64,000 nt of DNA from Carallia brachiata. Taxonomy: Eukaryota; Streptophyta; Magnoliopsida; Malpighiales; Rhizophoraceae. The translations under genes were made by a program, and so were the position numbers. The stretch spans positions 868,001 through 932,000 of the forward strand of contig JADCRB010000028.1 in assembly GCA_021464245.1 (NCBI GenBank), read 5' to 3'. Positions 37,166-50,040 of this stretch are shown in pieces (within the stretch, counting starts at the first letter, position 1; each line of letters begins with the position of its first letter). The notes beneath the pieces are model-generated. The model was not told where the DNA came from. It was given only the letters and a program-made list of their open reading frames with translations, and searched no databases.

Positions 37166-40100
37166 CAACGTTAGCCCTTTTATTAGTTGGGCTCCCTTAC
37201 ATGTCTAGAAGAAAATTTCCATAATACAACTATATAGATTCATTGTGCAATCATATTAATTAAGATTACGATATAAAAAAGAAAAAAATAATTACTTTTT
37301 TCTGTTGTACAATACGTATATTTAATTATATAAAGTTCTTAATTCATTATATTACAAAAATTCTTCTCAAAATTTTTCTTCTGTATTTTTTTTCTTTATT
37401 AATTAAAGAGAGAGAGAAAGAGTTTCCCATTGTTATAGTCAAAGGTTTGGCACGTTTTAGACCACGTGATGGGAATACTTGCGGCTCACACAAAGGTTGC
37501 TTGTTGTGAATGACGAATGTTATATAGGCGCACGTTTATTTCTAGCCATTCATATAATTAAAGATTGGACGCTTGGATACTTCATCTTTCCTATTTCATG
37601 CAGAGGAGGATTTATATCCAGGAAATTTGATGAAGCCATGAACAGCAATTTATGTGGGGGTGTGGATCTAGTTTTGACTTATGATTACCTTTCGATTTTG
37701 TCAAAAGGGGCTTTGTGAATCTTTTGAAATTTGGCATCTCTTTTGTAGTTTTAAAGACTAGCTAGCTACGAAGAAAAGGAATAGGGACCATTACATGGCC
37801 AAATAATTTTTTTTTATTATGTCTACATGTATTTTTTTGTGCAATTATAAGCATTTTTTGTGTAACTACAGAGAAAAAATGTGCAACGAAAAAATAATAA
37901 TATTTTTTAAATCATTTTTTATCAATATAATTGCACAAAACACGCTCCTACTTGCACAAAAAAAATTTCGTATGAAAACAGTAGAGAAAAATCATTTGGC
38001 CATAAACTTTTTCTCCAAGGAATATATGTCCTACAGACTAACCTTACTCTTCAACTATAGAGGACGACCAATTCCTCGAATGAAGCATTTATTTTTTCTT
38101 CGTCAATGTTTGGCATACAATTTCCCTGCATTTTGTGTGGCAGAAGATTCCAAGCGTGAATTAGCTAATCTAGGTCCTGATCAGAAAGCTGTAAATACAT
38201 TGGTATATGGTCCACTTACCGACCGCTCCTCCCATGCCTTAACTAGTAAGTTTCCAAAATGCAGCATTGAATCTCTATAAAAATATTTAGCAAATTAATT
38301 ATGTCTATATTTTATACAATAAACTACATCAACATGTTTCAAATTTCATAATGATGTTCAGAACTGCCAAACTAGTCCAGGTTCACTTCTCGCGGATCTA
38401 ATCTATTTATATGATAATTGATTTTTCAGAAAACAAATTAGGTCCTAGTGAGTTCATGTATTGCATAATGGGATGAATTAAAGATTAAGCTCGTCCACCC
38501 ATTTGGCCCAACTGCAGAAACGTGGAGGATTAGATGGAATCTTTGCTCAACTAAAAATTGTGATGAGATAGTATGAGAGTTTAACTTGTACGCCATAATG
38601 TGTATTGAATTTACTTGTGAAGAAATATATGAGAGTCATTTTTGCGGAAACCAAGAGATCGCCATAAAATTGCCTACCTCTGGACTGACCGTACCAAATG
38701 AGCTGTAACATAGGTATCCAAACTGGCTAAGAGCGTCCGTATCAACATTTAGACAGGCGCGTCCATGGGCCACAAAGATGTTCATGGGCGAGCCGGGACA
38801 GTCCAAGAGCGAGCAAATGTGTATAAGTTCAGTTAATACAACTGTTCTGTGGGCTTTTGCATACGATGGTTATCAACTTTGGCAACCTGTGTTCATGGGG
38901 CTTCAGCCCAATCCAGTAATTGCAAAAAACAGCGATGTGATATGCATATTCACTATTAAAAAAAACAAAACAAACCGTCCGCATTTAGCATTTCAGTAGT
39001 TACATGTCATATTTCTATTTTAAAGAGAGTAAAAGATTTATAAAAATAAAAAAAAATATTTTTATTATATAATTTATAGTTTAATGACATGTTTAATAAT
39101 AAAAAATTTAATAATTTTATTTAAATAATTTTAAAATTACAATAAAATAATATAAATTTTTAAATACTGAATCTATAAAAAAATAAATAATAAATAAATT
39201 ATCAAAATTGTTAAATAATATTATGTAATTATTTTAAATTAATTAATATTATTAAAAAAAACCCAAAATAAACCAGTTGCCTAACAGTGTGTTCGGGAAA
39301 TACGATGGAAAGGAAAGCGAAAGAGAATTGCAATCTTCGAGGAACTTTCATTTGTTTGGTTTTCGTGAGAAAATTATGAGAAAACACTGTTAGCAGACAG
39401 AAAAGTGACACTGTACGGTGTCAGAATTTCACTAAAAACCAAAAAAAAATTCATGAAATTAAAATTATTTAATTTCAATTCACTAACAAATTATCTATAG
39501 TGGCAGCTTTGTAATTTTTTTTTTTCGTTTTTGTTCTCATATTTTTTATCTATTTAACAGATTCTTATATTTTTATTTTACAACTTTTTATTTGACAATT
39601 TTTTTCTCATAATTTTTTTTAACTAAAATTTCACAATCTAAACAAATCATAATAGTGTATTTTAGTTTGATGAAATTTGATGAGAAAAAAAAAAATGAAT
39701 GAAAAATTTTAATTAAAAAATATTATCATTTTTTTATAATTTTTTTTCTTCATATTTTTTCATTAATTCTAACACAGCATTAATGCTTTATTTGACAAAG
39801 TATAAGAAATAGTAAGAAAAGAGAATGATAAGAAATTATTTTATATTCATAATTTTTTCTATTTATTTCTTATCAATCCAAACAATTAATTTTTATTTTT
39901 TCTCTCATAAATTATTTTTTATTTTCTTTCTCATAATTTTTTAATTATTAAAAATAAAAAAATCAAAATCAAAATAAAAATAGCACATAACAGAAGAAGG
40001 GCAATGATCGCTGATTCGGTAAACGCCGCTTATTAGCGGCAGCGCCAGGTCAGTTTGTTTCGCCTTGAACGGCTAACCTGCTCCTACGCAGCTGACACGT

Positions 40101-43100
40101 CAGTCAGTTACCACCGGTCTCCTGCGCTTTCCATTTGGTTTCTTACTGAAGAAAAAAAAAAAAAAAGGTAGACACGTATAAATAAAAATATAATACATGT
40201 ATTATAATTTAAATTATTAAATTATAAAAAATATATATTAAATTTTTTAAAAATAAAATAAATAAATAATTTAATTAATTATATAATTTTTACAAATTTA
40301 TTTATACTTATTTACTTAATCAACTAAAAAAGAAGCCGTGGCGACCACTTCGGGAAAGAGCAGAAACAACTCCGATCGACTTGTCGTCTCAACGTGGACC
40401 CCATGGCCTAACCGACGCATTTAGATTTCTTGGCCCCACGAGTGGATGTGGGTCCCACTCCTACCCAAGAGACTGCCACACGCTACTTTGGACCGTTGGA
40501 AATACGAGTACATGGGTTTAAAGTGGAGATAAACTACAGTTTGAGACCTAAAATTAATGCAAAAATTATTGCTTTTTTCTTTCATAAAAATGAGAAGCCG
40601 GGGAGGCATTGCTTGTGCCTGTGTTCAGAAGAGGTGATTAAATAATTACGATATTTTTTATATTAAATATTAAATTATAAATTTAATTTAATTATTTAAT
40701 TTTAATAAAATTTAAATTTAATTTTTTATATAAATTTAAATTTTTTAATCAGTTAAATTATACAATTCAAGTAAAATTTATAAAGTTTTTGATATTTATT
40801 TCTTATTCTTATTACATTAAATAACAACAATTTCCTTCAACTATAATTTTAAAAAAAGTATATATTAGAAGCCATCAACTATAATATGGGTTTATTATAT
40901 GTTAAATACTCTTTTAATAACAATAATTACAAATTGGTATAAATTGCATCATTAATCACTACTACATCTGATAAGTCTCTTTTTCTTTGTGGATCAGTCC
41001 CTAATTTTCAGCAGTGAAAATGGCTTCAATACTAATATGTCAAACCTCAGAAATGAGAGATTTATTCTTTTTTCTTTTTGCCAGAACTAAGTTAGTCTCG
41101 TTTGCATGTTAGGGGAGATTTTTTTTTTTTTTTAATTCGAGACATTATTAAAGATGCACTCTTACAATATTTAGAAGATGTGTTCAAAAATGTAGTTTTA
41201 CAATTCTCCTTATGAGACCCTTTGGAGAGATCGATTTTTGAGAGTTTGTTTCTTTATTAATTAGACTAAATATTCGTGTTTGTAGATCTGAAAAATATAA
41301 ACATCACCCGAAAATTATTGCGAAGTTTCTGGCAACTATGGTGGGGGAAAAAAAAAAAAAAAAAGCCTAGAGAGCTAGAGAGGGTAAGCTATCCCATGTC
41401 CCTTCCTTCTTATTTTGCTACATAGTTTCCTACTTTATAGAGAAATTTCACCAATTTTGACATGTTACACGTACATAGATTTCTTCACATGACTTAGCTG
41501 CAGGCCTATCATTCTTTTATTAGAAAAAAATAATAATACGAGTGATATCATGCTGTTTTATTTTTAAAAAGATTATGTGGAACTAAACATATTTTGAGCC
41601 TTAATATTATGAATAATTTAATAATATTTATTAAATATTATAAAATTTATTCTCTTACAAATTTATTATAAATTAACTAACGTATTTTAAATAAAAAATT
41701 TAAATAAATCTCTTTAATAAATCTGTAAACGTCACTCTTATTAACTTTTTTTTTTATTTATTAAGAGCACAGGAAATTATGTTTTCACACGATACGGCGA
41801 AGTCTGAGCAATTGAATTCAAACGAAACAATGCTAAGGGTACGATTGGATACAAACGAGAAAGTGAATGAAAAACAAAAATAATAGATAATAATACATTA
41901 ATAATATTATTATAATCAATAAAAAATAATAATTAAAAAATTATGAAAAAAATAAATAATAATTTATGAAATAAAAAAATAAAAAATAAATATTTAAATT
42001 AATAAAAAAATAAAAAAAATATTTTTATTCTCATCTTCTTTTCTTTTTTTTCATTGGAAAGTGTCAACAAAAAGAGTACATGGTTATGTAACTAATTTCC
42101 TATACTGCTATTGGATCAAGAAACGGCAGATCTGACAAACCAAACGAGACCAATTCTGCCTTGTTTCTTTTGCAAGAGGTCGCTTCAGCACTTGCGGCAG
42201 TTGATATTGAGATTTTTGGCCATCGCATCAAAAATCAGAATTCAGAAACCGATTGATTCTTACGTTGAAAAACCACCCAATTCCCACACCGCCCTCCCTT
42301 CCCTTCTCGCTTTATCTGTCTTCTCCACTGCTCAGTCTGCTACGTAGTACCTGTCATTTTCTCTCTCTTACGCAGCCATCACGTGTCATCTCAGATCCTC
42401 AGGTACTACATCGTGCTTTTCGCTACACCTCGGTCCTGTCTCTCTGCAATCTGCATCCACCAGCCAGCCTGCGACACCCACAGGTAAAAAAAAAAAAAAA
42501 AAGAAGACCCAGAAAATAATTCACACCCAGAAGACACAGTGACGCTGTCCCAAAGAGAGAGAGTGGAGTTTTCTTCCGGAGTTAAAAAAAAAAAAAAAGA
42601 CGGTCATATGTTTGGAATAAGATAAAAAAAATTTAATTTTTTTTAAAAATTAAAATTTAAAAATAATATTAAATATATTTAAAATAATATTAAGTATAAT
42701 TAAAATTATTTAAAAAAAAAAATATGCCGAACGTATAGCATGTAATAAAGCCGAAAAAAAAAAGGAGTCACCGAAATTCAATCATCAAATTAAGCTCTCA
42801 CCTTTTCTTTCCCAAATGACTTCGTAGTTCGTATATAGACTTGCCCGCAGGCATTTCCCAGAGCCGTCTTTACCTTTATTACCGCTACATCTTTATTACC
42901 TTGTCCAAAGGTTGTTCTTTTTACTGTGTCTTTTTTCCTATATTAAGCCCAATGCATCTGCTGCCAAAAACTGTAAACCATACGACACTTCATGTATATT
43001 CACTTATGCATTCACTTCACACTCGTGCTGTGCACCTGCTCTTACCTCGGTATATTTTGGCCATTTTAAATTCACTGCACTCGCCAGCGCGGCTTATTTG

Positions 43101-43470
43101 GGTGGGGAGTTTCGCGTAATCCTTTTTAATAGATCTGTTACGAACCCTGCTTTACCATTTTAAAAACCAAAAGAAATATATTTTGGCCATCCTTTTTCCT
43201 TTTTTTTCCTTGTTTCCGAATCTTAATTATTTATTTTCCTTGTCAGGTTACGTAATCTAAATCAATATAAAGTCCCTCAAAATAAATTTGTGTAGAATTA
43301 AAGTGTCGAGGAAAAGGAGTGGTTTCGCAACGAACCCGATGCAATTACTGCGCTCTGACATGACTCTCCTAGAAACACTCTTTTTTGTATAGTAAAAACA
43401 TTCATTCACGCCTAGCCATCATCAAACGCTACGTTTACTTGCTTCCTCTTCTTTTTCTCCTCCTTTCTAT
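37166..43470. other. Long AT-rich intergenic region, no recognised gene
   Basis: A/T-rich DNA with repeat-like stretches. Less AT-rich islands at about 40000-40140, 40330-40640, 42100-42560 and 42830-43400 have unrecognised open frames (42111-42347, 42841-43119) but no conserved motif. A 153-codon frame at 37819-38280 is also unrecognised. The 42-43.4 kb islands could include promoter or leader of the downstream G gamma gene. MITE-like segments are listed separately. Confidence 0.5.
39281..39393. repeat. Short element bounded by 10-bp inverted repeats
   Basis: ctaacagtgt at 39281-39290 and acactgttag at 39384-39393 are perfect reverse complements. They enclose 93 bp that include ttcgggaaa and tgagaaaattatgag. 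Size and termini suit a small MITE or a solo deletion derivative. No target duplication was established. Confidence 0.4.
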
Positions 43471-43620
43471 TTGCTATTACTGGTTGCTTCGATACTTCTT
43501 CTATCAGTTCTCCTCGCTTGCTCTCATTTTGCACTTTTCTTGGACTGTGGAGCGGTTTCTATAAGAGTGCACCGAGACCTCATTTTGTCTGCGGCGGCAC
43601 CGGAAACGGTTGCAGAATTA

Positions 43621-45591
43621 ATGGCTGCCACTAAGTCCGGTTGCTCTTCAACTGCGCCGTCGTTGCCGCCGCCGTGTCCAAAGTCACCGCCCCAGTATCC
43701 GGATTTGTACGGGAAGCGTAGGGGAATCGCCAAGGTGCAGATACTTGAGAGGGAAATTGGTTTTCTTGAGGTGGGTTCGAGTTTTCTCTTAGACTTTAAC
43801 TGTTCGATATCACTGAAACGCCAAAAAAAACAATCTTTCCTATCATATCTTCAAAATCAATTACAAACGAAGGGAAAAGTTAAAGTCTTTCTTTTATATT
43901 ATATTGCCTAATTTCGGTCCACAAAAATGGGTTTTTTTTTTTTCCCAACTTTTGGAGGACATGATCATGCTTGTTGTGACTGGAATTTTACAGTTACAAA
44001 CAAGTAAAAGAAACTATAAACTAAATGTAGCAGAAAGACAAGACACTAGTTAAGTCATCTTTGGGTGGGTAGCTTTTGACCTTATTCGGGAGCACCTGAG
44101 AGATAGCTTGTATTGGCACCGTATTGAATGTGATGGTGATTGTGGGTTATTGTCCGAAAGGCTGAAAGTGGTCATTATTGCTCACCGTATTTTCACCTAA
44201 CCAGCACGTTCAATCCCTATTACAGAGTGAATGCACTCTTTAGAGTGGGCGAGACCGAGTTGAGTTAAGTGTTATGCATATCGTTAATTTACCAAGAATG
44301 CATGTAACAATTTTTTCCAATGTCTACACTAAGTTTTTGGTTTGCTTTTGTGCTACAAGATGTGTTTAAAGCCTTAAGATAACCATAATTCAATGCGCCA
44401 AATTCGTTGATGATAGAGGACATGCAACCATTAATGTTTCTAGCTGTTTTGATCTGCCAGTTCATATCGTGACGTGTTTGCATTGCTCCATTGTTTAACT
44501 ACAGTGGAAAATTGAACGGATGAGCATCGGTGTAATGGTAAAGTTATTTCATTGTAGTTTGAATGTAGTTTGAAATTCGTGCTACTTATTTTGACAGGAG
44601 GAACTGAAGTCTGTTGAAGGCCTTCCGCCTGCCTCCAGATGCTGCAAAGAGTATGTCAGTTTTGCAATTTTGTTATATAGTTTCTAATTTAATGAATTAT
44701 TGATGGGCAAATAGCTTGTCCTAAAAAGTTCAGTCTTGATATGTGTTTTTGGAAAATACGATGAAGGCGGAAACTTATTAATCTGTCATCAGCTTGCTGT
44801 AACTGATTTGAAAAACATCCTGCAGGGTCACTGACTTCGTGGTGACAAACTCAGATCCTTTAATACCTACGTAAGAATGCTCTTACTTGCCATCACAGTT
44901 GGCATCTCAATTGTCTACAGGAGCATTACGCTAATTTTTTCCCCTCTTTTGAATAGAAATCGGAAAAATCGGAGGTCCTTTCGGTTTTGGAAGTGGCTAT
45001 GGTACTTTCTTCTTGCTCTTATTCAATGTTCTGGATCTATCTACCATTGCTACTGAATTCAAATTTGAAGCTACCAATCAATGTTCTTGGCAAATTAAGT
45101 TGTTTTAATGAGTACTTGTGGGGCGTCTTGTTTCTAAGTCTTCTTTTTTATCCTAAAATAATATGTGATGCTCTCTGTTCTGTGAATGCTTTTGATTGTG
45201 GTACAAATAACATCCTTGTCGCCTGCAGTGGAGTACCTTGCTTCAACTTCTCGTGGATCTGTTGCTGCTGTTGTTCTGGATGCACTCTTCGTCTAGAATT
45301 GCCACGCTGCTGTGACTGTAAGTTATGCGGCCGCTGTGACTGTAATTTATGCGACTGCTGTCCATACGCCAGCTGCCCGGCACCAAAGTGCCAGTGCTGC
45401 TCTTGTTCTTGTCCTAAATCCCAATGCTGTGGGGGGATTAGATGCAGCGGAACTGCTGTCAGATTAAGTTTCCCTCGTGCCCAGATTGCTCTTGTTGCAG
45501 ATGGACGTGCTCTTGTCCCAAATGCCCCAAGGTACGCCCTTGTTCCGGTTGTACAAAGACCTGTTGTAATCCATGCTGTCTATTCTTCTAG
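43621..45591 (+). CDS. C-type heterotrimeric G-protein gamma subunit (AGG3/GS3-like), one frameshift
   Basis: Five exons: 43621-43770, 44598-44650, 44826-44870, 44957-45001 and 45229-45591. The gamma domain reads LPPPCPKSPPQYPDLYGKRR, then KVQILEREIGFLEEELKSVE, PASRCCKEVTDFVVTNSDPL and RRSFRFWKWLC, including the DPL motif and the coiled coil that binds G beta. A Cys-rich tail follows (for example ICCCCCSGC, CCDCKLCGRCDCNLCDCC), the mark of the type C plant gamma subunits AGG3, GS3 and DEP1 that control organ and seed size. At about 45440-45452 the frame must shift by one base. The next frame continues Cys-rich (CPDCSCCRWTCSCPKCPK) and ends CCNPCCLFF then stop at 45591, giving 218 residues. 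Without the shift, the tail loses its cysteines. The start at 43621 is chosen by homology; the frame is open upstream to 43471. Confidence 0.88.
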
Positions 45592-46803
45592 CACATCGAT
45601 ACAATACTATAAATAAGTATTCTATGCAATATACCATTCAGTCTCTACTCAGTGTATAATGTTGGGAACTTGTACAGTTTGATTAAGTTTTTCTTTATTG
45701 AATTTGTGCCTATGGATTGCTCTTCGATCCGGCGATTTATTGTGCTGAGAATTAAGAACCACAAACGACATGGAATAATCAAAGTAATCAAGATATTTAT
45801 ATGCAGGGCTAAGATTAACTAGTTTGACTTCAGAATCTCTAATGAAGGGTGCTTATCCGTTTGTAGGATTGTTGTTTGTTTGCATCAGACAGGATTGATT
45901 TTTGTGGATAAACAGCTAAGGATCCTTCCCCATATTTGCACTGACAAGCCCCTTAAAAATCCTTGTTAGTTATTATCATTGAGTTGAAAGTTGAGACTCG
46001 GATGATGGGCTGCATCATCCACATCCATAATTCACATCAGTGGACCAGCTATAAACTAATTATTGGTGCGAAATAATAGAATTGGCAGGCCTTTACTCTG
46101 TGTCTGGCTTATTTTCTGCAAACCTCCAACTGCAGGAGATGTCTTTTCCTTCAGTCATTTACTTAAAGTTACAGCACTCGGCTATTGAAGATAAGTGTTA
46201 CAACGATTTATCGAAGGGATGGAGGACCCACGGGGCTGAAAGCCAGCACTGGTTTAAAAGAAGAGCACCAATTGTGCTGACTATCACTGCTGTTTTAGTG
46301 CATATAGTAAACGTATTAACCCTAGCAAATGTTGACAACTCATACAGCGGCTAGACTTCCAAGCGACAGGTATGCAGATCCTAGTAAATTCATAGGCTAG
46401 TACCACCTCCAATATATCTGCGAGTCCAGTGTTGGGTCCTCCTCATAAGAGAAAGAGATTAAATAGTCTCGAGTTACAAGTACGAAAAGATTAATATACT
46501 TGTGATGCAATTATTTGTTTTAGTGTAAAAAAAAAAGAACCCTTGAGATGGGCCAGCGAGTCGTTCACGGCCTTAATACTTTGCATCCATAGCTCATTGT
46601 AACATTGTATATAAGTAATTCAGTACGCATGTCAATTACTATAAGAAAAACTCCACCTTACGCCTGGAAGGCTTACAGATAACAAAAATCTCCGAATTTA
46701 TGCCTTCTGCAATTGACAAAGCCCTCTTTGCAGCCCAGACTTTTAGCAAAGGCTCTGAAAGGCCCAATAAGCAAAAACCCATATTCAACCACAGATACAA
46801 ACC
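45592..46803. other. Convergent 3' intergenic region
   Basis: Lies between the 3' ends of the G gamma and subtilase genes and should include both 3' UTRs. A 90-codon plus-strand frame (46082-46354) has no recognised motif. No gene supported. Confidence 0.5.
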
Positions 46804-49800
46804 TCACAGCTGCGTCCATGTGAATGCAACTGGGCTCCTAACTTGGTGGTCTGCGTTTCTCCAAACGATTGAACCAAACTCAGACCCAGCATTCATGCTC
46901 ACACTTTGCTTTGCCACAAACGTCACAGTGTATCTAAGCTTGTCTCCAACACTCCTGAAAACGAGCTTGGTAGGTTTCACAGTGATCGCCACCATTGATG
47001 GCCCAGTCACGGCTACCTCATAGACGGATCCAGCAGCACCCACGTTGGTCAATTCTCGGGTGTATCTAACGACCCTTTCATTCGAAAACACCACAGAGAA
47101 TGATGGGTAGTTGAGTTGACCAGGGTCGTTGAATTTCCTGGAACAAGTGATGTTAGGGCGCTTGACAATGGCCTTGACGTGTTCGATGGTGTAGTCAAGA
47201 GAGCACAAGAAAGTCACGTATTCCTCTGTCGAGATGTCGTACACGAGCCCAGGCGAGAGGGCTTTTTGTGGGTCCACGTGACCCGAGCCATGGGACCATG
47301 GGTTCGAAAACACACCCCCAGCTGCATCCCTGAGAGGGGAATTGGTGTTGTCGACAATGTAGGCAGTGGTCATGAGAGCAGATTTAATGGCGCTTGGGCT
47401 CCAATCTGGATGGGCTGCTTTGAGCAATGCAGCAAGACCACTGATGTGTGGGCAAGACATAGATGTACCTACACAAGGGCGCCATCAATTGTACACGGCC
47501 GAAACCAAAACCACACATTTTCGACATCGTTAATAACAATCTATATAGTAATTTTTCCAGTCCGAGTAAAAACAGCGTAAAAGAACAAAGACCATAAATA
47601 AGAATAATAACAGTGATTGCCTAAATTCATATAACGTTTTTCCAGTCATCGATTTCTAGGACTAAGCACCAGAAATTTTCATTCTGATTTTTCACACCAA
47701 GCTGTCAAATGTTACTAATTAATACATTAGGAAGTCCTTTACAGATCATTAAAGAACAAGAGCTTAAGACTGTTTAAAATAGACTAATTACCAAATGAAT
47801 TGAAAATTGGATTTCAGGTATTACTCATTTAGTCATTTGCAGTAATCAATCATATCTTACAGAAAATCATACTGATTCATAGCGTCAGGCATAAGCTTCA
47901 CATTAGGTTTGCCATTGCACACAGATAGCATCATTTTTTTTTTTTAACCCGGTAAATTACACTAGATGGTTCGAAAGGTTAAATGAAAATATTAACGATA
48001 AAAAAGAAAAAAAAAAAAAAAGTCTGCGCCTACAGTTTCTATGACTAAAGCACCTACGAATGCAGTTTTTGTGCTTAAAAGAAAATATTACAGGCACTGC
48101 ATGCTGCACCTACCCATGAAGTCAATACATTCTTGGTAGTTTTCATGATCCAATTAAAGTTATGAAACATGGTCCAAAATCAAAAAAATTAAAGCTCTGG
48201 AAGGCTAAAATTGTTAAGAACAAGCAAAGAATTAAAGCAACGCAGGAGGCTGATATGGGGAAAAGTTGAAAGATACCTGACATAATGTTGAACCCAGTTT
48301 TTCTAGTGTCATTTTCTAGCCCAGTGGGGCCGACGGCCCCTGTCCAACCCGCCAAGATGTTGACACCTGGCCCAATCACATCCGGCTTCAAGATCTGCGG
48401 TGTCACCAGATTCGGCCCTCGAGAGCTGAACGCCGCCACCACCGGCGACGGCCGCACGTTCAACACTGTCCCTCCGAAACTCAACAAAGCCGTCGGGTTG
48501 GCGTCGCTCCTCGCGTACTCTCTTATAACGTCCCCGACCTTCTTCCCCACTGCCACCGCCGGGAGCAGGTGGCTGTCGGCGACCAATTCCTCGCCGCTGG
48601 CCGCCGTGTTCGCCAGTATCATCCCAACCCCACCGGCGTCGCGCACAACCTCACCCTTCTCCACACGCGCGTTTATTCCTCTGTCACAAACCACCACTTT
48701 CCCACGAACCAAACCCGGTTCAAGTGAACCGGGCAAGCACAAATTGCTCGAACCGTTATTTCCTTTATTATAAACCAAACCCACAAATTTATCACCCATT
48801 CCTGAACCGCTGTAAAGCGACACACCGATGAACCGGTTTTTGTTGCCCAACACTGCGTAAGCCGGGAAATCCCGGTCCAAGGTTCCGGCTCCAACGGTCA
48901 TAATCCAGGGAGCCACGTTGGCCAGAGAGGCCTTAGTGGGCCCACTGTTGCCAGCGGAGCAAGAGACGAAAATGCCCCTCTCCATTGCAGTGAACCCTCC
49001 GATAGCGATGGTGTCCCGATAATACGGCGCCGATCCACCGCCGAGCGATAACGACAGGACATCGACACCGTCGAGAATGGCCCGATCCATGCCCGCGAGA
49101 ATGTCGGATCCAAAACAGCCAGTAGTCCAGCACACCTTGTAAGCGGCGACGCGCGCGTGCGTGGCCATCCCGCGGGCAGTTCCGCTGGCGTAACCGAGTA
49201 AACTGGCATTAGCCACTTGAGAGCCGGCGGCAGTGCTGGCCGTGTGGGTCCCATGTCCGTCTGGGTCACGTGGGGACTCGACCTCCTTGGTCTTCGATCT
49301 CAAGAATCGGCCGCCCGATGCCATTTGGTATCCCTTGGAAAAAAACCGGGCTCCGATTAACTTCTTGTTGCAGAGTTTCGGGCTGAAATCGGGACCCGAC
49401 TCGCACTGGCCACGCCCCGAGCGGGGATCTCGGGCATATTGGAGTCATCAAAACTCTTGGACTCGGGCCAGACTCCGGTGTCGAGCACCCCAATTACAAC
49501 ATCACGAGAGGCTTGGTCAACGTCGAGGGTCCGGTGGCCGTCGAAACAAGCCAAGGTCGGTGCCGAGGCCGAGGAACTGAGGGGTGCGAGTGGTGTGGAG
49601 AGAGTAGACAGTGTCCTCGTAGACGTCGAGGACCGAATCGGACTTCCGAAGACTCTCGGCTTGTTCCGGGTCAAGCGAGGCAGCGAAGCCGTGAAATGCG
49701 GCGGTGTAGGTGTAGAGAAGGGCGGAGGAGCCGTCGTCGTCGTCGGAGGTGGTGAATTCAGCAAGGCTGGCGGAGTACCATTCCTGGTGGGTGGCGTAGG

Positions 49801-49935
49801 ATTGGGGCTTGGCATTGTGTTTCATGTGGACAATGTAGGTTTGCTTGGGTGGCGGCGGAACGACGAGGCTAAGAGGAGGAGGAGAGGGAGGAGCCGCCTC
49901 CACGCCGCGGCGGTGGCGGAGGCCATGAAGCCCAT
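46804..49935 (-). CDS. Subtilisin-like serine protease, SBT1.8-like, three apparent frameshifts
   Basis: Two exons: 48277-49935 and 46804-47468, with the intron splitting the Gly codon of GTSMSCPH. Order: signal peptide ([19 protein letters not shown]), inhibitor-I9 prodomain ([10 protein letters not shown] to [12 protein letters not shown]), catalytic Asp ([11 protein letters not shown]), catalytic His ([11 protein letters not shown]), oxyanion-region Asn (SCSAGNSGP), PA domain, SSRGPN, catalytic Ser ([18 protein letters not shown]) and a fibronectin-III-like C-domain ending [12 protein letters not shown]. It is a secreted apoplastic protease close to Arabidopsis SBT1.8. The frame breaks near 49868-49890 (one base lost after the signal peptide), 49544-49546 (one extra base or two lost) and 49415-49418 (one lost, at the conserved ARWRG). 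The corrected length is 774 residues, normal for SBT1. All catalytic residues are intact, so a functional gene with base errors is favoured. Confidence 0.9.
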
Positions 49936-50029
49936 TCTCTGTTTTTGGGTTTTGCAGAGATGAAGGGAGAGTGGATGTAATAAGCGTATTGTGGGCAAGG
50001 CGATGGGGACATTGGCCACTGTTTATCGG

Positions 50030-50040
50030 CCTTTTATTAT
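50030..50040 (-). promoter_or_regulatory. TATA-like element of the subtilase gene
   Basis: On the minus strand the tract reads ataataaaagg, about 95-105 bp upstream of the start codon. Position and composition suit a TATA box, but similar A/T strings are common here. Confidence 0.35.

Noticed and set aside
37819..38280. 153-codon plus-strand frame
   Set aside because: Starts in low-complexity A/T codons and shows no family motif or splice context; treated as a chance frame.
42111..43163. Overlapping short plus-strand frames upstream of G gamma
   Set aside because: Considered as extra 5' exons, but no protein similarity was recognised and no splice chain could be built into the gamma domain.
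44987..45616. 209-codon plus-strand frame as an independent Cys-rich gene
   Set aside because: It merges intron sequence with the Cys-rich last exon of the G gamma gene. Splice sites at 45002 and 45228 and the gamma domain upstream explain it better.
48285..48773. Long plus-strand frame of 162 codons
   Set aside because: Antisense shadow of the GC-rich subtilase exon, which has clear catalytic motifs on the minus strand. The long plus-strand frames at 49233-49963 are the same effect.
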